From: Syntrophomonadaceae bacterium
GTDB taxonomy: Bacteria; Bacillota; Dethiobacteria; DTU022
Direction: 5' to 3'
Length of the DNA: 8,203 nt
Assembly: GCA_007127255.1 (NCBI GenBank)
Contig: SKZS01000082.1
Coordinates: 1 to 8,203 of the forward strand
Made by a program: the position numbers and the translations under genes. This document shows positions 1 through 6,826 of the stretch, piece by piece. The notes under the pieces were generated by a model. It had not been told where the DNA came from and did not search any database. It was given only the letters and a program-made list of their open reading frames with translations. Position 1 is the first letter of the stretch. Each line of letters begins with the position of its first letter.

Positions 1-72
1 ATAGATGGTATCCTCTTTAAGCACGACTGCCTGGGCTGTAAGTGATCCCACATCTATTCCGCCGTAGAACAT
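1..72 (-). CDS. ATP-dependent activator of 2-hydroxyacyl-CoA dehydratase / benzoyl-CoA reductase (N-terminus only)
   Basis: Only the first 24 codons are present; the gene runs off the left edge. The translation starts MFYGGIDVGSLTAQAVVL, which carries the phosphate-1 loop (GIDVGSxT) of the BadF/BadG/HgdC branch of the ASKHA ATPases. Family members are homodimeric (HgdC) or two-subunit (BcrAD) Fe-S ATPases. They couple ATP hydrolysis to injection of one low-potential electron into the partner dehydratase or reductase. The two partner subunits lie directly upstream in the same direction, which supports the call. The ATG at 72 is preceded by GGAGGAAG at 81-88, and a TAA in another frame abuts it (TAAATG). 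The fragment is too short to tell an HgdC-type activator from a BcrA- or BcrD-type subunit, and the cluster-binding cysteines lie outside the window. Confidence 0.85.
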   Translation of the reverse strand, partial: MFYGGIDVGSLTAQAVVLKEDTIY

Positions 73-213
73 TTAGTCTGCTTCCTCCATATCTGCGTTT
101 CCTTCTAAGACCGTTACGAAAAGGACAATCAAAACCCCGGCTAAACCAGACAACTGCTGATTGGCTGCCCTTTTTAACCGGTAGACCTGCGCCGCCTCCT
201 GCGATTGCTTTTG
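73..213 (-). other. Open -1 frame encoding a possible single-pass membrane peptide or frameshifted C-terminal extension
   Basis: In the -1 frame relative to the large dehydratase subunit, 46 codons are open after a TAA at 214-216, and they end with a TAA at 73-75 directly abutting the activator ATG. The translation has a soluble helical part (QEAAQVYRLKRAANQQ), a hydrophobic segment (LAGVLIVLFVTVLE, about 111-144) and an acidic end (NADMEEAD). This looks more protein-like than the Arg6 tail of the main frame over the same DNA. There is no ATG or GTG early in the frame; the only plausible start is TTG at 151-153, which would give 26 residues, without a good ribosome site. It could be a tiny coupled membrane peptide, a -1 frameshift extension of the upstream subunit, the trace of a one-base sequencing deletion, or chance. 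Confidence that it is translated is low. Confidence 0.25.
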
Positions 214-1589
214 TTAATAACGTTATTGACAAACTGTTCAACTTCTTCCTGGATTACACTCATTGGCGTCATTGACCTGATCCAGGAGTCGCCCTGCAGA
301 CCGAGGGTTGGAACCCCGGTTCTTTTTAGAACTTCATTGCGAGTCACTGAAAAAACGCTCCAGGTCTGTTTACAGGAATGGTGTCCACAGTAAATTGTGC
401 CGTTTACGCCCCATTCCCTGATAATATAAACGATATCTTCGATCCAACGCTGGGACATGGAAGCGGCTCCCATTTGCCTGGTCATGACATTATTCCAGGC
501 ACTTCTGATCATGCCGTCAAGAATTGTTTCCTTCGATGTCAGGTCCAGCGGTTCGGGAAAAGCCCACTGCAGGGCATCTCCCATATTGCTGATATTTTTC
601 TCTTCCATCCAGTCGTAGAATTTGACCAGGTCGTAATAATAGCTTAAATAGATCCAGAGCACTCTTGCTCTTTCTTCCCGGCTTTTATAATCAGCGCTTT
701 CATAGTTTTGCCGGGAAACTTTAAGGCAGGCTTCAAGAGTGTGAATACCCTCATCGCGGCCCCACATTGCAAAACGGGTAGCGCAGACAAATAGCGAAAA
801 AATGCCCGGAACCGGACATGGCACCTGCTTTTTCAGTTCCCAGAGATCATGATAGAGTTCAGTGCAGCGGTTTACTTTTTCCGCTACGAGTCTGAGTTTT
901 TCTTCTTTTAGCTTTTCTCCGGCCAGCTCTTCAAGCTCACCGATCATCTTAATATAATTGTTTTTAAAATAGTTAAAACCTCGTTCAGAGTTATCGGGCG
1001 GTTTTTCAAGGGCAATCTGGGGCAAGCCCAGGAGCAGCGAAACAAATTCGTGTGTTTTCGAATTAACATCACAGCTGCCAACACAGCCTGAAATGATGGC
1101 ATCCGGTTCAAAGTCCATCCCGGAAAGCATCGACCCGAGATCTATTGTGTTGGCGGAACAAAGGTGGTCTGGCAGCCCTAAACCCATAGCCTGTTCCCAG
1201 TAACGCTCACCCTGGCCTTCAAGGGAAACAACCCCCAGGGTTGTTAGAACCTCGGTTGTTATTGGAACCAGGTTATCAAAGGCGTGTATAATCTCCGGGG
1301 GAAAGTTAAATGGGGCCAAAACGACTTTACGGCCCTGCTCCTTAGCTGCAGCGGTTTCATCGAGAGCTGCTGAAAGCATATGCAGGAAGGGCATGGAGGC
1401 CTGCTGGATGGCAGGTTTTAGCAGCGATTTCATGCTGTTGGCACTATCTTCCGGCAGAACCTTAATCAAACCGTCCAGTTCTTCTTCGCTGATATGGTTC
1501 GGCAGTTTCTTCAGGATGCTAAAAAGGGCATGGACCCTGCTGAAGAGACCGGCGGAATATGTTTTTTTTAATCCCGTTCTGTTATCCAT
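174..1589 (-). CDS. 2-hydroxyacyl-CoA dehydratase / benzoyl-CoA reductase family, large (HgdA/BcrB-type) subunit
   Basis: This 471-residue protein is close to the size of HgdA and BcrB/BadE-type subunits. About 90 helical residues come first, followed by the HGD-D family core. Visible landmarks are Cys144 (HLCSANT), the GCVGSCD segment with Cys169 and Cys173, and the C-terminal block CGHHSCKQTWS (401-411). The last corresponds to the family's 'NRSCKxWS' Fe-S ligand region and is followed by TGVPTLGLQGD (425-435). Cysteines in these blocks are the likely [4Fe-4S] ligands; the exact set is inference. The acidic DGDxxDPR that normally follows is altered to QGDSWIRS, so the substrate may differ from known members. 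The ATG at 1589 follows GAGGTGA (1596-1602), whose TGA is the stop of the small subunit, implying translational coupling. The C-terminus ends in six consecutive arginines (463-468), which is odd for the family. It should work as a cytoplasmic heterodimer with the product of 1596-2705. The substrate is unknown. Confidence 0.87.
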   Translation of the reverse strand: MDNRTGLKKTYSAGLFSRVHALFSILKKLPNHISEEELDGLIKVLPEDSANSMKSLLKPAIQQASMPFLHMLSAALDETAAAKEQGRKVVLAPFNFPPEIIHAFDNLVPITTEVLTTLGVVSLEGQGERYWEQAMGLGLPDHLCSANTIDLGSMLSGMDFEPDAIISGCVGSCDVNSKTHEFVSLLLGLPQIALEKPPDNSERGFNYFKNNYIKMIGELEELAGEKLKEEKLRLVAEKVNRCTELYHDLWELKKQVPCPVPGIFSLFVCATRFAMWGRDEGIHTLEACLKVSRQNYESADYKSREERARVLWIYLSYYYDLVKFYDWMEEKNISNMGDALQWAFPEPLDLTSKETILDGMIRSAWNNVMTRQMGAASMSQRWIEDIVYIIREWGVNGTIYCGHHSCKQTWSVFSVTRNEVLKRTGVPTLGLQGDSWIRSMTPMSVIQEEVEQFVNNVINKSNRRRRRRSTG

Positions 1590-1595
1590 TTGCTA

Positions 1596-2705
1596 TCACC
1601 TCTTCAACTGTTCCAGGAAGGCCTGGACCCGTGTCTTCATTCGCCCAATATCAGCGCCTGCTCCATATTCTTTTTCCAGCAGCAGCACCGGCAAACCTTC
1701 TTTTTCCAGATCCATCTTCAATTTAACGTTTTCAATACCATGCAGATCACAGAATTTGTTGTGAAAAAGCACTGCTCCGTCAGCTTTTGACCTGGCGACA
1801 AGGTTTGAAATATAGTTTTTTCGTCCGGAGTAGCTCATAAACATACGCGGGCAGAGCAAATTATTCAGGTATATTTCCGATAACCGCCTAACCGGCTCGG
1901 TAGCTGCAGCTTCCCTCAGAAAAATACGGCCGCCAAAACAGAATGAATCGGCAACCATCAGCCCGCCTAACGCTTCCAGCTCGGCAATCAAGTCAATTTC
2001 ATCTGTTGCCGCACCGCCCATGAAGAGACGGGCCCGGCAGTCTAGCGTCCTGCGGGCTTCGATCTCACCCCTGAAGGTTTCAAGCATTTGGAGGTAATCG
2101 GCTGCCGGCATGGAACCCTCGGCTACCATGAGCGCCATAATCTCATGACCGTGGATTTTAATTCCAGAGCCCCAGCGGCTTTCGTATATCTGCTTCATTA
2201 CTGCAGCAATCTGGTCCTGCATGTCAATTGCCGCCTTCAGTTTCTGATCGTCGATATCGACAGCAAAGTGTTCGCTTAAGGCTGCAATTAAAAGCTCAAT
2301 TTCTTCTTTAAACCACTGCAGGGAATCCTGGTCCACCAGATGCGGCACCCTGATGTAGTGGAAAAAAGGGCTGGGAACAGCATACTGCCAGTTTTCAAAC
2401 ATGCCCCTTAAGTGGTCGCAACCGTTGGTTTCAATTATGCCGTCAAGAAAATTATAGCTGCCGTCAAGTCCTAGCTGCAGGCAGGCGCGGCAGAAGCCGC
2501 AGTTAAAACGGGAAAGGTAAGCATCGGCCATACCTGTATCACCGCGACCAAGCGCTTTTATGCGGTAAGGAAAGATCCCCGCAGCATCAAGCACTTCCCG
2601 CGGGGTTGCAAGGCAGGCATAACCAACTATTTTCTGCCCGTTTACCCAGGCCTGTTTTACATACTCGTTTTCAATTGTGGTGGTCAATTCTTTCAATACT
2701 TCCAT
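1596..2705 (-). CDS. 2-hydroxyacyl-CoA dehydratase / benzoyl-CoA reductase family, small (BcrC/HgdB-type) subunit
   Basis: The 369-residue length is typical of HgdB, HadC and BcrC-type subunits. Recognisable family blocks are VGYACLATPREVLDAAGIFP (27-46), ADAYLSRFNCGFCRACL (60-76), a GSYNFLDGI segment (82-90), TNGCDHLRGMF (93-103), HNKFCDLHG (315-323) and the terminal GRMKTRVQAFLE (354-365). Cys31, Cys96 and Cys319 sit in the positions expected for the three cysteine ligands of the subunit's [4Fe-4S] cluster. Cys69, Cys72 and Cys75 form an extra CxxCxxC. The subunit pairs with the large subunit 6 bases downstream and receives electrons from the activator. In HadBC/HgdAB the enzyme removes water from (R)-2-hydroxyacyl-CoA by a ketyl-radical route; in BcrCB the same fold reduces the benzoyl-CoA ring. 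Sequence alone does not choose between these here. The ATG at 2705 lies 2 bases after the TAA of the upstream gene, with only a weak AAGG site. Confidence 0.88.
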   Translation of the reverse strand: MEVLKELTTTIENEYVKQAWVNGQKIVGYACLATPREVLDAAGIFPYRIKALGRGDTGMADAYLSRFNCGFCRACLQLGLDGSYNFLDGIIETNGCDHLRGMFENWQYAVPSPFFHYIRVPHLVDQDSLQWFKEEIELLIAALSEHFAVDIDDQKLKAAIDMQDQIAAVMKQIYESRWGSGIKIHGHEIMALMVAEGSMPAADYLQMLETFRGEIEARRTLDCRARLFMGGAATDEIDLIAELEALGGLMVADSFCFGGRIFLREAAATEPVRRLSEIYLNNLLCPRMFMSYSGRKNYISNLVARSKADGAVLFHNKFCDLHGIENVKLKMDLEKEGLPVLLLEKEYGAGADIGRMKTRVQAFLEQLKR

Positions 2706-2707
2706 CT

Positions 2708-4255
2708 TTAATGCCGCCTTCTTTCTTTTTTGCCAGCGCGCTTAAATGAACCTTTAAGTAAACCCCACAGCATTCTGAAAAATGCCCGGATCACGGACCG
2801 GGATAACTGCGGGTTTTTTGCCAGGCTGTCGGCCAGCCGGTCGGATGTATTCAGTAAAGCAGCTGATAGCTGATCCTGATCAAGGTGTTGCAGGTAGAGG
2901 GATAAAATTTCGTCTCTAGCAGAAGGCTTGTCTTTCATTTTTTGATTAAAGGAAGCAAGATATTTGTTTAAAGCTTCTGCTGTGTCTTGTGGCGGAAACA
3001 GCTCTAACAGAGCTCCTTCACTACCGTAAACTTCTCTTTTTTGCTGCAAAATATTACGCAGCAGGTTTTGCAGTTCCTTTCTGTCAACTGATTGCGAAAA
3101 CGAAACTGCAATCTTCTCAAGCAGCAATGGGTTTTCAGTTAGGATGCGGTTGCTTAAAACAACCAGACTGTTAATAAGTTTAGCACTTTCTGCCGGTTGA
3201 TTATTTGTAAAGCTCTCTGTGAAATGAGCAAAATAGCCGGAGGGCAATTCATATAAGCGATCAAGCATGTAGTTCATGCCGCGCAGGGCAGCAGAGGACC
3301 CCTGCATCATTGCAATGAAAAGTTCTGCTGTCAGTTCCGGTTTCTTTAAAGCTGTATCAGCAGCGGCGCAGAAAACTGTTTCCAGGTCTTCCCCTAAAGC
3401 CAGCAGGGCAGCTGCCGCCGCTTCTTCATCAATATCTTGCAGCGTTTTTTCCAGGATATTTTCTAAAACCCGGCGAAAGCGTGGTTCACTGCCTCCTAAG
3501 ATAGCGCTTCCCTCGTGCAGGTTATTGATCAGGCGGTTCACATTATTGATAATTGTGCCCAGTTCCTCTGCTTCCAGATCATTTGCCAGGTTAAATAGTG
3601 CGCTGGCCAGGATTTCCGGAGGATAGTCAATTTGTTTCAGGGCACTGGCAGTCACTTTTAGAAGATGATTGAGCAGCGGAGGCAGAATATTGATCAGGTT
3701 GGCAAAAACCACAGGATCGCTGATGATTGCTTCAACAGTGCTTTCGACCAGGGGATAATGCTCTTCCAGATGGTTTTTGACAGATGAGCGGACTTTGCCA
3801 AAATCAGCTGAGTCAATTTTCTCCCGGATAAAGCGAATTTTCTTTTCCTTCTGTAAAGGATCAGCCTTGGTTTGATCGTCGGCAGAAGAGCCCAGGGCAG
3901 CCAGTAAAGGGGCATAAGTCTTAGGAAGCGCTGCCATACTTTTTGTGTCTACGTTCCGGGCCATTTCGACCGTAAACTGGCGCAGCAGATCAGGAGGAAC
4001 ATTGTGCAACTGCCGCCCGAGCTCGTCAAAAAAAGCCACGGCAAAGTTAAGGCTGTGGGGTAGTTGGCCGAGGAGGCCGAAAGAAAAAGCAGAATCGCTC
4101 CAGAGCAGCAGCCTGGCCAGTTCACGTGCATTTTCCGGTTCCAGGTAATCAAGGTTCGATATAACCTGGTCTTTTAGGTCAGCCTTTTTTAACTGTTCTT
4201 CAAGTTTGCGGTTAATTGAACCAGCAGGTTCGGACCGCTTTACTTTCTCATCCAA
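2708..4255 (-). CDS. Unrecognised all-helical repeat protein within the dehydratase operon
   Basis: I do not recognise a family. From TTG 4255 the product is 515 residues, with no signal peptide, no clear membrane segment, a single cysteine and no visible catalytic motif. It appears almost entirely alpha-helical. A degenerate unit of about 35-40 residues recurs: a Pro, an amphipathic helix, an [VLI]D or acidic turn about 15 residues on, then a Leu-rich second helix. Copies begin near residues 87 (PPDLLRQF), 212 (PPEILASA), 258 (EPRFRRVL), 338 (LPSGYFAH), 375 (NPLLLEKI) and 443 (KPSARDEI). The motif [DKN]P followed by hydrophobics also recurs (SDPVV, KKPEL, ENPLL, KNPQL). This suggests an ARM/HEAT-like solenoid or scaffold. 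The C-terminus is strongly basic (KRAGKKERRRH). TTG 4255 is chosen because AAAGGAGG (4263-4270) lies 7 bases upstream. The gene sits 13 bases after the second acyl-CoA dehydrogenase and 2 bases before the dehydratase, so co-expression is likely. A role as assembly factor, scaffold or electron-partner adaptor is only inference. Confidence 0.8.
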   Translation of the reverse strand: MDEKVKRSEPAGSINRKLEEQLKKADLKDQVISNLDYLEPENARELARLLLWSDSAFSFGLLGQLPHSLNFAVAFFDELGRQLHNVPPDLLRQFTVEMARNVDTKSMAALPKTYAPLLAALGSSADDQTKADPLQKEKKIRFIREKIDSADFGKVRSSVKNHLEEHYPLVESTVEAIISDPVVFANLINILPPLLNHLLKVTASALKQIDYPPEILASALFNLANDLEAEELGTIINNVNRLINNLHEGSAILGGSEPRFRRVLENILEKTLQDIDEEAAAAALLALGEDLETVFCAAADTALKKPELTAELFIAMMQGSSAALRGMNYMLDRLYELPSGYFAHFTESFTNNQPAESAKLINSLVVLSNRILTENPLLLEKIAVSFSQSVDRKELQNLLRNILQQKREVYGSEGALLELFPPQDTAEALNKYLASFNQKMKDKPSARDEILSLYLQHLDQDQLSAALLNTSDRLADSLAKNPQLSRSVIRAFFRMLWGLLKGSFKRAGKKERRRH

Positions 4256-4262
4256 AAAGGCT

Positions 4263-4270
4263 CCTCCTTT
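4263..4270 (-). promoter_or_regulatory. Strong ribosome binding site fixing a TTG start
   Basis: The minus strand reads AAAGGAGG here, followed by a 7-base spacer and TTG at 4255-4253. It overlaps the TAA stop (4269-4271) of the acyl-CoA dehydrogenase gene. It argues against the upstream in-frame TTG at 4288, which would overlap that gene and place this site inside the coding sequence. Confidence 0.8.
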
Positions 4271-5537
4271 AAAGAGTTTTACAGTCAAAATACCAGCGTG
4301 CAGTTTCCACCTGGCAAAGCTGTTTGCCGCCCATCCACAGTTGAACTATCTTGATATCCCGCCAGTGTTTTTCTATATCGCAGGCACGGTCACTGCCCCG
4401 GCTTTCCATCAGGTTCATCGCCCTGCCGAGATTTTCGACAGCACGGTCGCAGGCAAAATATTTGTAAGCACGACCCTTGGCTACAATTTCGTCGCTCCAG
4501 CGAAAACCGTAGAGGTCGGGACGGTCAAGCATGCGCGCATACTGGTTGCCTATGATGCGAATAATTTCAACATCCTTTACAATATCGGCCAGGACAGCGG
4601 CAACTGCATCGTGCTCCTTCAGCGGTTGGCCCTGGAAATAGCTTTTATTAAAATAGTCTTGTAGAATTTCGAAGACATTCAGCATTACCCCACTGACAAA
4701 TGCAATGCTGCCCAGGTTGCCGAAAGAGATCACTTCTTTAAAATATTTGTAGTCATCTCCGGGGCCGCAGGCACGGTAATGTTTCGGAACACGAACATGA
4801 TCGAACCAAACGTCACCATTCTTGTCGGCAGCCATACCAGCCTTCTGGTAAGGACCGCCCTGGGTCACCCCGGGTTTGTCGGCAGGCACAAAAATAAAGG
4901 CAAAATCATTTAAATCTTTGGATCCGGGATTGGTGGTGCAGACGACACCAAAAAGGCTGCAAACTCCACCGCTGTTAGTAGGCCAAAGCTTGTGGCCATT
5001 TACGATCCATTCATCGCCATCTAAGACTGCCGTTGTTTCGATAGTTGACCCTTTGATAACATCCATGTTTTCTATGTCGGCGCCACCCTGGGGTTCGGTC
5101 ATCGCATTAGCAGCAAAAACAGCTTTATCAGTGTTGCAAAAAAGCGGGGCGAATTCTTCACAGAGACGACGATTAAGATGAGGTTCATTGCAGATCATGA
5201 TCAGCGGCCAGAAAGTAACTCCGAAAGCTACGGCAATGCCGGAATCGGCGCGTGCCACCTCTTCCATCAGGCGAAAGGAAGCTGAAGCAGTGTAGTGAGA
5301 GTGGCCCAGACCCCACCCACCAAGGTCCTCGGGGAAAAGGACCCGCTGCAGGCCGAGTTCGCCCATCAGCTTATCGAAAGCCGGTTCAATAAGCCGGTGT
5401 TCCTTCCAGTCTTCATCGTAGCGCTGCCGGTAGGGAATAACCTCTTTATCTGCCCACTGTCGCACTATTTTGCCGAAATAGTCATCGATTGGCGATAGGA
5501 ATTCCCTGGGACGGGTAAAATCATCGATTGAGCGCAT
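4269..5537 (-). CDS. Acyl-CoA dehydrogenase-like flavoprotein (copy 2), non-canonical active site
   Basis: A 422-residue protein with the acyl-CoA dehydrogenase layout: helical N-domain with FPEDLGGWGLG (68-78) and EEVARADSG (92-100), beta-domain flavin/substrate motif AMTEPQGGAD (145-154), VNGHKLWPTNSG (179-190), and C-terminal helices with QGQPLKEHDAVAAVLAD (302-318) and HWRDIKIVQLWMGG (391-404). The family oxidises acyl-CoA to enoyl-CoA, or runs in reverse with ETF as in acryloyl-CoA reductase. FAD-contacting features are largely kept. The catalytic glutamate of the usual xYEGT loop is Met402 (QLWMGG), and the alternative helix-G glutamate of isovaleryl-CoA dehydrogenase is also not apparent (SFGNLGSIAF). 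Asp98 in RADSG is a possible substitute base, as an inference. ATG 5537 is chosen because it lies 22 bases after the preceding stop and gives a normal N-terminus. The frame is open upstream to 5684, but that stretch reads unlike this family and overlaps the preceding gene. Substrate unknown. Confidence 0.88.
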   Translation of the reverse strand: MRSIDDFTRPREFLSPIDDYFGKIVRQWADKEVIPYRQRYDEDWKEHRLIEPAFDKLMGELGLQRVLFPEDLGGWGLGHSHYTASASFRLMEEVARADSGIAVAFGVTFWPLIMICNEPHLNRRLCEEFAPLFCNTDKAVFAANAMTEPQGGADIENMDVIKGSTIETTAVLDGDEWIVNGHKLWPTNSGGVCSLFGVVCTTNPGSKDLNDFAFIFVPADKPGVTQGGPYQKAGMAADKNGDVWFDHVRVPKHYRACGPGDDYKYFKEVISFGNLGSIAFVSGVMLNVFEILQDYFNKSYFQGQPLKEHDAVAAVLADIVKDVEIIRIIGNQYARMLDRPDLYGFRWSDEIVAKGRAYKYFACDRAVENLGRAMNLMESRGSDRACDIEKHWRDIKIVQLWMGGKQLCQVETARWYFDCKTL

Positions 5538-5559
5538 GATATTAAAAGCCTCACTTTCC

Positions 5560-6804
5560 TTACAGGCTTTGGGACTCGTAAAAATATCGGGAAAGAGCCA
5601 TTTTATTAAGTTCCCAGCTGCCCAGGTGCACCTGGATAGTTTTAAGATCACGCCAGTACCGTTCCAGGTTCCACTCCGTGGCATAACCTGCCGAACCCAT
5701 CAGTTCCATGGTCTGATTGATTGTCTTCTCGGCATTTTGGGTGATATGTGAAACGATGCTCAGGGCCGGGACATACAGGTCATCTCCTTCTCTATGGTTG
5801 AAGTCTTCCGGCCGGGAAAACATTGCAACCAGCTGGTAAAGGAGAAGGCGGCTAAGCATAATTTCGTGGCCAATTTCTGCCATAACTGAAGCTGTGAGAG
5901 GATTTTCTTTAAACAGGTTGCCCTTACCCTTTATTACCCGGGTATCTCCCCATTCCTTTATAATTTCAAAGACGGTAAAAAGAGAGCCGACAGTTACAGC
6001 AGAAATGTTAAGGTAAAACCAGGAAAGCATACGACGCAGGCAATCTTCGCCGTGGAAAATTAAGTTGCCTGCCGGAACACTTACATCAGCTAATGTGATA
6101 TCTGTATTTTTGCTTGCCGTCAAACCTGTTTTTATGATCGGCTCTCCGCGGATAAGGCCCGGGCTGTCACCGGGAACCAGGATTAAAGCCGGCTCATCAC
6201 TATCTTCGAGGGCACAGAGTACTCCAAACAACAGGGCATCGCATCCCGAGTTCAGCGGGCGCATTTTCTCCCCGCTGATCACCAGCTTATCGCCATCACG
6301 ACGGGCCCGGGCGGGTAAAGGTTTACCCCTGAAGACAGGAGCCTTTTCAGAAGGGTCGCCCTCTTTAAATGACGGCAGAACCAGGGAGCCGATTGTAATA
6401 TGATCTGCCCTGCAGAAAAGAGGAGCGCTGCGCCGGCAGAGCTCCTCTTTAAAATTATAATCGAAAACAAAACTGCTGCAGAGGGTCAGGGTAACTGCAG
6501 ATATGTAGCCAATTCCGCAGTCTGCCCTGCCAATCTGTTCAAGAGCCATGGCCAAAGTGCGGGCTACTTCCCGCTTGTTAAGACCGATACCGCCACAGTC
6601 TTCAGGCCAAATCATCTTTTGTAGTTCCACATCGACAAAAAGTTTTTGCATCGCCGGCATCAGCAGCTTTTCATAATCTTCGCGTAATTCAAGGCGTTTA
6701 GAGAACACCTCTGTTTCAGCCCAGCGATGCAGCGTTTGAACAAGCAGGAGATCTGAATATTCTGTACTGTCGTTTGGAAAGGGAAATAAATTAAACCTGT
6801 CCAT
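5560..6804 (-). CDS. Acyl-CoA dehydrogenase-like flavoprotein (copy 1), divergent paralogue
   Basis: A 414-residue protein and first gene of the leftward operon. Acyl-CoA dehydrogenase signatures are IWPEDCGGIGL (65-75), QIGRADCGIG (90-99), ISGEKMRPLNSG (176-187) and a well-kept C-terminal block MELMGSAGYATEW then LERYWRDLKTIQ (366-391). The middle domain is unusual: where the paralogue has AMTEPQGGAD, this protein has VLPSFKEGDP, so the motif that contacts flavin and thioester is degraded. The residue in the catalytic glutamate position is Leu394 (QVHLGS). It is clearly a distant paralogue of the next gene, of nearly equal length. A heteromeric pair with one degenerate subunit, like the two-gene acyl-CoA dehydrogenases of steroid degradation, is a reasonable inference. 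ATG 6804 is preferred over an upstream in-frame TTG (6828) because AGGAG at 6813-6817 is spaced 8 bases from it. Confidence 0.86.
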   Translation of the reverse strand: MDRFNLFPFPNDSTEYSDLLLVQTLHRWAETEVFSKRLELREDYEKLLMPAMQKLFVDVELQKMIWPEDCGGIGLNKREVARTLAMALEQIGRADCGIGYISAVTLTLCSSFVFDYNFKEELCRRSAPLFCRADHITIGSLVLPSFKEGDPSEKAPVFRGKPLPARARRDGDKLVISGEKMRPLNSGCDALLFGVLCALEDSDEPALILVPGDSPGLIRGEPIIKTGLTASKNTDITLADVSVPAGNLIFHGEDCLRRMLSWFYLNISAVTVGSLFTVFEIIKEWGDTRVIKGKGNLFKENPLTASVMAEIGHEIMLSRLLLYQLVAMFSRPEDFNHREGDDLYVPALSIVSHITQNAEKTINQTMELMGSAGYATEWNLERYWRDLKTIQVHLGSWELNKMALSRYFYESQSL

Positions 6805-6812
6805 TGGCTCAA

Positions 6813-6817
6813 CTCCT
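6813..6817 (-). promoter_or_regulatory. Ribosome binding site of the first operon gene
   Basis: AGGAG on the minus strand lies 8 bases before ATG 6804. It sets the start of acyl-CoA dehydrogenase copy 1 and rules against the TTG at 6828. Confidence 0.75.
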
Positions 6818-6826
6818 AACTGTTCC

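Noticed and set aside
17..241. 74-codon open frame on the minus strand spanning the gene junction
   Set aside because: It reads through the activator start in a different frame, and the activator frame has a recognisable ATPase motif. It is most likely a chance overlap.
4256..4288. Earlier TTG start for the helical-repeat gene
   Set aside because: It would overlap the preceding gene and bury the strong AAAGGAGG site inside the coding region.
5538..5684. Upstream extension of acyl-CoA dehydrogenase copy 2 by 49 codons
   Set aside because: The extension overlaps the preceding gene by about 125 bases and reads unlike the family. ATG 5537 falls just after the previous stop and gives a normal-length protein.
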